16,207 nt of DNA from Pseudomonadota bacterium (lineage in GTDB: Bacteria > Pseudomonadota > Gammaproteobacteria > Xanthomonadales > Xanthomonadaceae): the NCBI GenBank assembly GCA_023386795.1, contig JAEWJB010000082.1:1-16207 (forward strand), written 5' to 3'. Made by a program: the position numbers and the translations under genes. Under the pieces are notes generated by a model. That model was given only the letters and a program-made list of their open reading frames with translations. It did not search any database and was not told the origin of the DNA. Of this stretch, positions 1-4,973 are shown in pieces (position 1 is the stretch's first letter; every line of letters begins with the position of its first letter).

Positions 1-116
1 GCTTCTATGGCGTTATCACAGTAATAAGCCTCAAACTTTCTGCTTTGCAGATTTTTAATAACCTTTGATGCTAAAAGTCGATTTCTCGCTTTTATTGAAT
101 GTTCTTTCCCTTGCAT
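1..116 (-). CDS. Partial gene, N-terminus of a probable LUD-domain (lactate-utilisation-like) protein
   Basis: This leftward reading frame opens with ATG at 116-114 and runs off the left edge without a stop, giving 38 complete codons that begin MQGKEHSIKARN. The segment VIKNLQSRKFEAYY is typical of the N-terminal helix of LUD-domain proteins (the LutC/YkgG group, often annotated lactate utilisation protein). These proteins take part in, or are related to, lactate oxidation complexes. A good ribosome site, GGAGG on the minus strand (127-123), sits 6 nt before the ATG and fixes the start. The gene is divergent from the Crp/Fnr regulator at 227, a common arrangement for a regulator and its target. 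Only the N-terminus is visible, so the family call rests on a short stretch and no active-site residue can be checked. Confidence 0.55.
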   Translation of the reverse strand, partial: MQGKEHSIKARNRLLASKVIKNLQSRKFEAYYCDNAIE

Positions 117-156
117 TGTTTTCCTCCATTCTGACTTTAGAAAGGTGACTAACTTC

Positions 157-185
157 TTGTGTGTTTATGATTAATATAGTATAGT
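157..185 (+). promoter_or_regulatory. Candidate sigma-A promoter for the Crp/Fnr regulator
   Basis: A -35-like TTGTGT (157-162) and a -10-like TATAGT (180-185) are separated by 17 bp. Transcription would start near 192, just upstream of the palindrome at 201-214. The -35 box is a moderate match, so this is a prediction from sequence alone. Confidence 0.4.
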
Positions 186-200
186 AAAAAGAAAAAGTAT

Positions 201-214
201 GTTGCACGTGCAAC
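201..214. promoter_or_regulatory. Perfect 14-bp palindrome, candidate Crp/Fnr-type operator
   Basis: The sequence GTTGCACGTGCAAC is a perfect palindrome. It lies between the predicted transcription start and the ribosome site (GAGGAG, 215-220) of the regulator gene. Crp/Fnr-family dimers bind palindromes of about this size, so autoregulation by the adjacent gene product is likely. A regulator bound here would act as a roadblock for its own gene and might also affect the divergent LUD-like gene. Confidence 0.5.
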
Positions 215-226
215 GAGGAGCCTCTC

Positions 227-910
227 ATGAACAACTTAGATTCCCTATGTCAATCACGTTTGTTTTCAGGTATTTCCCCAAATGATATTACTCAAATGCT
301 TAAATGTCTGTCAGCCACAAGGAAAGAATATGCAAAAGATGAGCTGGTTGTCCGTGAGGGCGATTTAGTTGATAATGTCGGCATCATATTGCAGGGTAGA
401 GCTCAAAGTACGAAATTGAGCATCACGGGAAAACAAATTATTGTATCCCTCCATTATCCAGGTGGATATACCGCAGTTTTAACAGCGGCTAGCCATGGAA
501 GAAGATGCCCTATGTCAGTACAGGCAATAGAACAACTTGAGGTTCTGTTTATTCCTATCAAAACCATATTGAGCCGTTGTACGAAGTTATGTATAGCACA
601 CGAACAATTACTTGGCAATCTTTTTGATAGTATTGCAGAACGAGCGTTAGAACTGCATGACCGAAATGATTGCCTGATTATGCCTACTATTCGGGATAAG
701 GTCTTAACTTATTTAACAAGAGTTATGAGTGAAACTGGAACAGAAACTTTTACTATTCCTTTTGATAGAGAAGCGATGGCCGAGTATTTAAATGTAGATC
801 GAAGTGCTTTATCAAGAGAGCTTGCATGGATGAAACGGGACGGCTTGATTGACTTTTATAGAAACAAATTTAAGCTATTGCAAAAAGCAGTAGAAAAAGA
901 TTTTCACTAA
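227..910 (+). CDS. Crp/Fnr-family transcriptional regulator
   Basis: This 227-residue protein has the length and two-domain layout of the Crp/Fnr family. Residues about 12-130 form the cyclic-nucleotide-binding-like beta roll, with the typical VREGDLVDNVGIILQG stretch at 42-57. A dimerisation helix follows at about 130-145, then a C-terminal winged helix at about 150-220. The recognition helix lies near residues 190-206 (NVDRSALSRELAWMKRDG) and has the family's S-x-x-SREL pattern. No N-terminal cysteine cluster for an Fnr iron-sulfur centre is seen; cysteines 8, 27, 94, 118, 122 and 149 are scattered. The effector is therefore unknown. ATG 227 is preceded by GAGGAG. The gene is richer in G+C than the region after 1150, which suggests a separate origin. 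Its neighbour, a divergent LUD-like gene, is the most likely target besides itself. Confidence 0.88.
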   Translation: MNNLDSLCQSRLFSGISPNDITQMLKCLSATRKEYAKDELVVREGDLVDNVGIILQGRAQSTKLSITGKQIIVSLHYPGGYTAVLTAASHGRRCPMSVQAIEQLEVLFIPIKTILSRCTKLCIAHEQLLGNLFDSIAERALELHDRNDCLIMPTIRDKVLTYLTRVMSETGTETFTIPFDREAMAEYLNVDRSALSRELAWMKRDGLIDFYRNKFKLLQKAVEKDFH

Positions 911-922
911 CTGGAAGGCATG

Positions 923-950
923 GCAAGTGTATTGACACTTGCACATTTTT
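923..950 (+). terminator. Probable intrinsic terminator after the Crp/Fnr gene
   Basis: A perfect 8-bp stem, GCAAGTGT (923-930) and ACACTTGC (935-942), closes a 4-nt loop. It is followed within three bases by a run of five T (946-950). It starts 12 nt after the stop codon of the regulator. Confidence 0.55.
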
Positions 951-980
951 GAGATTTTCCTTTACAGGAAAACTCAAAAA
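946..980. repeat. Long inverted repeat (14-bp arms, one bulge)
   Basis: Arms TTTTTGAG-A-TTTTCC (946-960) and GGAAAACTCAAAAA (967-980) pair along 14 bp with a single unpaired A and a 6-nt loop. It directly follows the terminator-like stem at 923-942 and overlaps its T run, so the two structures may compete. A third stem, TTCCCAA (1000-1006) with TTGGGAA (1009-1015), lies 20 bp further on. All three fall within the decayed leftward relic. Confidence 0.5.
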
Positions 981-1150
981 TTGCTTGTTGGGGAGTGCTT
1001 TCCCAAAATTGGGAATTCCATCAATCATGTTGTAATTCTGCTCCGTGGAAAGCTCTGCATTTTCAAATAGTTATCCTTTTCCATTCTAAAAAGTCTCCTT
1101 TTTTTGTGATTTCGGGTCAAATTTCAATAAAATTTGGTCTATCTATTCTT

Positions 1151-1579
1151 TTATATAGATTTATTCTTTTCCATCAATAAAGCGCGAAAATAAGCTTCTC
1201 TTATAGCATTATCTACTATAGTATTCATGTGTATATCTATATTTTGATTCATTCCGATTAGCTTGTTTAACATTCCTACTGTAGATTTTCTTAATTGATA
1301 AGTTCTCCTAACATCATACCCTTCTCCATCAACTTCGGGAGTTTTACGTTTCCCCTTTCTTTTTATTAAGGCTTTTTTTTCTTCTGATTTATTTATTAAA
1401 TTTTTATCATCAACAGTATTAGAAACTTTATTTTCATATGATGAACTTATAAGAACTTTAATAACTTCACCATCAATCTCTTCATCTTCTTTAAGACCAA
1501 TATACTCAATAGTTTCTTCATTTTCTTCTTTTGTAATATCCACTATTTCTTTTTCTGATAAATTTTCCTTTTTAACCAT
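1151..1579 (-). CDS. Ribbon-helix-helix DNA-binding protein with long acidic N-terminal region
   Basis: The 142-residue product has two parts. Residues 1-70 are acidic and low in complexity (many E, D and K) and probably flexible. Residues 71-80 are strongly basic (KRKGKRK). Residues about 88-133 fit a ribbon-helix-helix fold: strand YDVRRTYQLR, helix A STVGMLNKLIGM, then helix B HMNTIVDNAIREAYF. Such folds dimerise and bind short operator repeats, as in CopG, Omega, ParG and ParR proteins. Three in-frame starts exist (GTG 1588, ATG 1585, ATG 1579). AGAGGTG (1592-1586) overlaps the first and abuts the second, but sits 6 nt before ATG 1579, so that start is chosen. The gene lies just below an 8-bp-phased repeat array that is a natural candidate for its binding site. 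It could be a partition or a regulatory protein; no partner ATPase is seen. Confidence 0.6.
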   Translation of the reverse strand: MVKKENLSEKEIVDITKEENEETIEYIGLKEDEEIDGEVIKVLISSSYENKVSNTVDDKNLINKSEEKKALIKRKGKRKTPEVDGEGYDVRRTYQLRKSTVGMLNKLIGMNQNIDIHMNTIVDNAIREAYFRALLMEKNKSI

Positions 1580-1599
1580 ATTCATCACCTCTTAATAAA

Positions 1600-1627
1600 A
1601 TAATATTCAATAAAAAGAAAATTTGAA
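1600..1627 (-). promoter_or_regulatory. Candidate promoter for the ribbon-helix-helix gene
   Basis: On the minus strand, TTCAAA (1627-1622) and TATTAT (1605-1600) are separated by 16 bp and lie just upstream of the gene. The repeat array beginning at 1641 lies immediately upstream of this -35 box. In such A/T-rich DNA, boxes like these occur by chance often. Confidence 0.35.
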
Positions 1628-1640
1628 CACTTCTAATCAG

Positions 1641-1746
1641 CTTTTTAACTTTTTAAATGTTTTTCTTTTTAAATGTTTTTCTTTTTAACTTTTTAAATGT
1701 TTAACTTTTTAAGCATTTAACTTTTTAACTTTTTATTAAACATAAT
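1641..1746. repeat. Direct-repeat array of CTTTTTAA units on an exact 8-bp lattice
   Basis: CTTTTTAA or CTTTTTAT begins at 1641, 1649, 1665, 1681, 1689, 1705, 1721 and 1729. Every start is a multiple of 8 bp from the others, with AATGTTTT, AATGTTTA or GCATTTAA-like octamers filling the gaps. The segments 1641-1662 and 1681-1702 are identical. The array lies upstream of the predicted promoter of the ribbon-helix-helix gene. Cooperative ribbon-helix-helix proteins bind tandem sites of similar period (Omega protein uses 7-bp heptads), so this may be its operator or a centromere-like site. Simple slippage in A/T-rich DNA is the alternative. Confidence 0.6.
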
Positions 1747-1825
1747 CTTAACAAGAATGACTTTAATGAGGCTTGAGAAGAAGCCTCTACAGTATTAAGG
1801 TGTTTAACTTTTTATTAAACATAAT
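1724..1825. repeat. Pair of identical 23-bp direct repeats
   Basis: Positions 1724-1746 and 1803-1825 are identical over 23 bp (TTTAACTTTTT followed by ATTAAACATAAT). Each copy is followed after 21 or 17 nt by a TTTAATG box and a hairpin, so a module of repeat plus hairpin appears to have been duplicated. The first copy forms the end of the 8-bp-phased array. Confidence 0.65.
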
Positions 1826-1916
1826 AATTGAAGGAATTTAATGGAGCTTGATAAGAAGCTCCTAAAGGGCAAAATTTAAAAGGAATCTAATGAAGGTTGA
1901 GGAGCACCTTCTACAG
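1765..1916 (+). ncRNA. Three related hairpins with compensatory stems, function unknown
   Basis: Three hairpins share one architecture. The first has arms GAGGCTT and AAGCCTC around GAGAAG (1768-1787). The second has GGAGCTT and AAGCTCC around GATAAG (1843-1862). The third has GAAGGTT and CACCTTC around GAGGAG (1892-1911) with one mismatch. Each is preceded by TAAT directly before or overlapping the stem, and followed by TACAG or TAAAG. Stem sequences differ but pairing is kept, which is the usual mark of selected structure. Whether it acts as RNA (a leader of the downstream 84-residue gene) or as DNA (protein-binding cruciforms) cannot be decided here. No known RNA family was recognised. Confidence 0.4.
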
Positions 1917-2117
1917 AGCAAGAGTACTTATATACAGTAATATTGATATATAGTAATTTACTTAGTAGAGAAGATCACATCGACAAATGAAAGTATTGGT
2001 CTTATTTCCATAAGTTAAAGCCATTAGTTAAATTATTAATTAGCCCTTTATATATTAAAAAATCTTCAAATACATCGATAATTAACTATAGATATTTGTT
2101 GAAAGGTGGTGCAAGAT

Positions 2118-2372
2118 ATGGACAAATTAACATTAAGAGATCTTTTTCCAGATTTAAATTTCCCGAAGTTTGAAATTAAGAGAGAACATCAAGGATTGAC
2201 CTATGAAGATGTATTAAAAATAGCCGTAGAAGAGTTATCTCAATATGTTGACTTTAAATCTTTAAATGATAAGATTTCTGCAATACAAGAAGAAGACGAG
2301 ATAAAAAATGATCCTGTTTTGCAGTTCCTATATCAATTAAAAAAGGCAAGTGAAAAAGAAAAGGGCATCTAA
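2118..2372 (+). CDS. Small hypothetical protein, 84 residues
   Basis: I do not recognise this protein. It starts at ATG 2118, chosen because AAGGTGG (2104-2110) lies about 7 nt upstream. Two in-frame GTG codons at 2106 and 2109 overlap that ribosome site and are unlikely starts. The product is charged and appears soluble and mostly helical, with no signal peptide or membrane segment. The N-terminus MDKLTLRDLFPDLNFPKF is followed by a helix around LTYEDVLKIAVEEL and a lysine- and glutamate-rich tail. It is a single-gene unit ending in a strong bidirectional terminator. It faces the ribbon-helix-helix gene across the repeat region, so the two may belong to one module, but no function can be assigned. 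Confidence 0.6.
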   Translation: MDKLTLRDLFPDLNFPKFEIKREHQGLTYEDVLKIAVEELSQYVDFKSLNDKISAIQEEDEIKNDPVLQFLYQLKKASEKEKGI

Positions 2373-2408
2373 ATTTTAATTAGGATTTCTCGATAGCATA
2401 TAAAACAA

Positions 2409-2450
2409 GCTCCAAGTTAGTAAAACTTATTACTAACTTGGAGCCTTTCT
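2409..2450. terminator. Strong bidirectional terminator
   Basis: A perfect 15-bp stem pairs GCTCCAAGTTAGTAA (2409-2423) with its complement (2430-2444) across a 6-nt loop. CTTTCT follows on the plus strand and TTGTTTTA on the minus strand. It lies between two converging genes, the 84-residue protein and the GH1 enzyme, and can serve both. Confidence 0.85.
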
Positions 2451-2462
2451 AATTAATAGAGT

Positions 2463-3854
2463 TTAAAGTGTTTCACCATTAGATTCTATTACTTTTTTAA
2501 ACCAAGCAAAACTTTTTTTCTTATATCTTTTTAAATCTCTTAAATCTTCATCAGTACGATTAACAAATATTAAACCGTAACGTTTACTCATCTGACCGCT
2601 AGAACTTAATATATCAGTAGATCCCCACATAAGGTAACCTAATACCTGAACCCCTTCATTTATAGCTAATTTCATTTCTTCGATATGTCTCTTTAAATAA
2701 TCTATACGATAATCATCGTTAACCGTATTATTTTCATTTAATTCTTCATTTGCTCCTATTCCATTTTCAACAACAAAGATAGGTAGACCATATCTTAAAT
2801 AGATATCTTTTAATATAATTCTTAATCCCATAGGATCTATAGGCCAGCCCCATTCAGTACATTCTAAATAAGGGTTATTAGTTAAAGATGAATACATATT
2901 AGTTGGGCTTGTAGCATCACCAACTAAGCTTGAAGAAGGTTTTTTAGTGGTATCTGCAACATAGGTTGCATAATAACTTATACTTAATGCATCTACAGTA
3001 TTTTCTTTTATAAGTTCTAAATCGCCATCTTCATATTTTGGTAGCATATTATCATTTCTTAAGGATGCTATGTAATATGATGGATATTCTCCCTTTGAAA
3101 ATACATGAAGGAATAAGTGATTAAATTCATTCATTTTTTCAGCACATAATACATCTTCTGGTTTACAAGTAGCAGGATAAATACCCACAAAACATATCAT
3201 TCCATATATTTTTGCATCTGGAATAATTTCATGTAGTGCCTTTGTAGCTTTTGCATGTGCAACAAATAGATTATGGCATATTTGATGTGTAAAGGCTATT
3301 TTATCCATTTCCTCTGGAGCTATAGCACCATATTGATTACGTCCACCAAAAACAGTATTTTGCTCATTAAATGTAATCCAATGTTTAACCTTATCTTTAT
3401 ATCTATTAAATACGACCTTGGCATATTTCACAAATAAATCGATTACTTTTCTTGAATAAAAACCATTGTATTTTTCAGCTAAGGCCAAAGGAACATCAAA
3501 ATGATAAAGGGTTATAATAGGTTCGATCCCCTTAGATAATAATTCATCAAAAAGATCATCATAGAATTGTAAGCCTTCTTCATTAACTTCTCCTTCTCCA
3601 TCTGGGAAAATTCTTGACCATGAAATACTTGTCCTATATGCATTAAAGCCAAGTTCTTTAAATAAAGCGATATCTTCTTTATAGTTATGATAAAAATCTA
3701 CAGCTACATTAAAATCAGAATGACCTTCTTTTATAGGTCTAGTGTCTACTATAGATAATCCTTTACCTCCTTCATTATAAGCGCCTTCACTTTGGAAAGA
3801 TGTTACTGCGCCTCCCCACATAAAATCTTCAGGTAGTTTGATTTTGCTTTTCAT
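2463..3854 (-). CDS. GH1 6-phospho-beta-glucosidase
   Basis: This 463-residue enzyme has the full length of glycoside hydrolase family 1. It would hydrolyse phosphorylated beta-glucosides such as cellobiose 6-phosphate in the cytoplasm. The start is MKSKIKLPEDFMWGGA at 3854; AAAGGAG lies 7 nt upstream, whereas an upstream in-frame extension to 3935 has no ribosome site. The acid/base glutamate is E164 in TFNEQN and the nucleophile is E363 in VVENG. The S417, K424 and Y426 pattern (in SSSGQMSKRYG) matches the phosphate-binding triad of 6-phospho-glycosidases, which favours a phosphorylated substrate. TFNEQN replaces the more usual TFNEP. The gene is divergent from an RpiR-type regulator and close to Lac/cellobiose-family PTS genes, in keeping with this role. 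Beta-glucoside versus beta-galactoside preference cannot be settled. Confidence 0.92.
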   Translation of the reverse strand: MKSKIKLPEDFMWGGAVTSFQSEGAYNEGGKGLSIVDTRPIKEGHSDFNVAVDFYHNYKEDIALFKELGFNAYRTSISWSRIFPDGEGEVNEEGLQFYDDLFDELLSKGIEPIITLYHFDVPLALAEKYNGFYSRKVIDLFVKYAKVVFNRYKDKVKHWITFNEQNTVFGGRNQYGAIAPEEMDKIAFTHQICHNLFVAHAKATKALHEIIPDAKIYGMICFVGIYPATCKPEDVLCAEKMNEFNHLFLHVFSKGEYPSYYIASLRNDNMLPKYEDGDLELIKENTVDALSISYYATYVADTTKKPSSSLVGDATSPTNMYSSLTNNPYLECTEWGWPIDPMGLRIILKDIYLRYGLPIFVVENGIGANEELNENNTVNDDYRIDYLKRHIEEMKLAINEGVQVLGYLMWGSTDILSSSGQMSKRYGLIFVNRTDEDLRDLKRYKKKSFAWFKKVIESNGETL

Positions 3855-3890
3855 TGTGTTTCTCCTTTCAAAATAGTATAAACTAAGTAT

Positions 3891-3912
3891 ATCTTGTAAA
3901 TGGGTACAAGAT
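3891..3912. promoter_or_regulatory. Palindromic operator between the GH1 and RpiR genes
   Basis: ATCTTGTA (3891-3898) and TACAAGAT (3905-3912) form perfect 8-bp arms around a 6-bp centre. On the minus strand this overlaps the likely promoter of the GH1 gene (a TATACT box lies at 3878-3873, before the GH1 ribosome site). The adjacent RpiR-type protein is the best candidate to bind here. Confidence 0.5.
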
Positions 3913-3969
3913 TTTTTAAAATAAAAAATAGACAAATTTCAAAATGTGTATAATTTAAAGGAGATAAAT

Positions 3970-4773
3970 ATGAATGATATAATTTATAGACTATTATTGC
4001 TTCTAAATAACAGTAAGGAAAATGATATATACCACGCTATAGCAATAACCATAATGGAAAATATCAAAAGTATTCCAAAGATGAATATTAATAAATTGGC
4101 TCAGGACTGTTATACTACGCCATCTTCTGTTACAAATTTTTGTAAAAGACTTGGCTATTCGGGATTTATAGAGTTTAAAGAACGTACAGAGGAAATGCTT
4201 AAAGGTTATGGTATTAAAAATAGCGATATAATAAATCAGATTTCCCATGCTAATTTAGCAAAACCTAATACTGATAATCTTTTGGATAAAGTTATCAAGG
4301 ATATAACCTTAGCTAATAAGGTTATAGATTACCGAATGGTAGATAAATTGGTTGATTTAATATATACTCACAAAAATATTGCTATGTTTGGAACACATAT
4401 GTCCTTAGCATTAACTAATGGAATCCAAACAGACTTCTTTTTTCTAGGAAAGTATATTCATGTTTGGTTAGATGTTAAAGAACAATATATAAATGCTGGA
4501 GAGTTAGATGATAGCTATTTAGTAATTATATTAAGTCCTTCTGGTAGATTTTTAAGGCGATCAGAAGACATTTTAAATAGACTTAGAGAAAAGAAAGTTA
4601 AACTGCTCTTTATAACTGGGCAACATGAAAGTGAGTTTATACATAAAGATGATATGACTGTTTTTATAAGTGAGGGTAAGGCTATGGACAAATATTATAT
4701 GACAGATAGATATGCATTGCTTTATACTCTAGATTACATATTGTTAAAGTATAGTGAAAAGTACGGGAACTAA
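3970..4773 (+). CDS. RpiR-family transcriptional regulator (HTH plus SIS domain)
   Basis: The 267-residue protein has an N-terminal RpiR-type helix-turn-helix at about residues 25-75, with the typical core INKLAQDCYTTPSSVTNFCKRLGYSGFIEFK. A sugar-phosphate-binding SIS domain follows at about 115-250, with VIILSPSGR in the position of the ligand-binding loop. Such proteins sense sugar phosphates and usually repress, sometimes activate, sugar genes. ATG 3970 is chosen because AAAGGAG (3957-3963) lies 6 nt upstream; a GTG at 3946 would put the ribosome site inside the coding region. The gene is divergent from the 6-phospho-beta-glucosidase with a palindrome between them, so that enzyme's promoter is the likely target. 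No clear terminator follows before the next gene. Confidence 0.85.
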   Translation: MNDIIYRLLLLLNNSKENDIYHAIAITIMENIKSIPKMNINKLAQDCYTTPSSVTNFCKRLGYSGFIEFKERTEEMLKGYGIKNSDIINQISHANLAKPNTDNLLDKVIKDITLANKVIDYRMVDKLVDLIYTHKNIAMFGTHMSLALTNGIQTDFFFLGKYIHVWLDVKEQYINAGELDDSYLVIILSPSGRFLRRSEDILNRLREKKVKLLFITGQHESEFIHKDDMTVFISEGKAMDKYYMTDRYALLYTLDYILLKYSEKYGN

Positions 4774-4842
4774 AGTTGACCTAAGGAAAAAACTTAATGA
4801 TGAAAGAAGAAAGTTCCATAAACAAAGTGGAAAAAGTAGTGA

Positions 4843-4871
4843 TTGAGGTTGAATTTTTAAGATGCTATTAT
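4843..4871 (+). promoter_or_regulatory. Promoter for the LicR-like activator and PTS operon
   Basis: TTGAGG (4843-4848) and TATTAT (4866-4871) are separated by exactly 17 bp, with a TGC extension just before the -10 box. This leaves a leader of roughly 95 nt before the activator gene. Genes from 4974 to 8879 are closely packed and probably read from here. Confidence 0.55.
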
Positions 4872-4973
4872 AAGCGTAAAGAGAGGGGATTGAAATAATC
4901 ACTAGTGGAAATTTGCAAAGTTATGCCCCTTTGTTTTATGGATTACGTCTTTATATAGAAAGGAGTATATCCT

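Larger units (their letters stand above)
912..1084 (-). pseudogene. Frameshifted relic of a mobile-element small protein (DUF4316-like N-terminus)
   Basis: Reading leftward, ATG at 1084-1082 follows AAGGAG (1100-1095) and encodes MEKDNYLK, then hits a stop after 19 codons. If one A is restored to the AAAA run at 1063-1060, the frame continues as NYLKNAELS, TEQNYNMIDGIPN and beyond. From memory this closely resembles the N-terminus of DUF4316-type proteins that are frequent in Firmicute integrative and conjugative elements. After about position 990 the similarity fades, and the shifted frame runs open until 870, inside the opposite-strand regulator gene. What is seen is one base missing relative to the family and loss of the rest of the gene; the family name comes from memory of the motif. 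The relic suggests that this G+C-richer end of the window is the remnant of a mobile element. Confidence 0.45.
1580..2117. other. 538-bp gene-free regulatory-looking region
   Basis: No convincing coding frame is seen on either strand. Between the divergent genes lie, in order, the promoter of the ribbon-helix-helix gene, the 8-bp-phased array, the 23-bp repeat pair and the three hairpins. From 1920 to 2100 the DNA is A/T-rich without further repeats that I can support. A weak TTAGTT (2024-2029) and TATATT (2049-2054) pair spaced 19 bp could be a promoter for the rightward gene. Confidence 0.6.

Noticed and set aside
995..1180. 61-codon rightward open frame after the Crp/Fnr gene
   Set aside because: No ribosome site, low-complexity translation rich in F, I, L and S, and it overlaps both the leftward relic and the end of the ribbon-helix-helix gene.
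1641..1746. CRISPR array as an explanation for the repeats
   Set aside because: Units are 8 bp with no unique spacers of about 30 bp, and no cas genes are present.
1765..1916. Type III toxin-antitoxin antitoxin RNA (ToxN-type repeats)
   Set aside because: Those repeats are near-identical and followed by a toxin gene of about 170 residues; here the units differ in sequence and spacing, and the next gene is an unrelated 84-residue protein.
3945..3954. TATAAT at 3949-3954 as a promoter for the RpiR gene
   Set aside because: A start about 7 nt downstream would fall in the ribosome site at 3957-3963, and the only -35-like box is 14 bp away.
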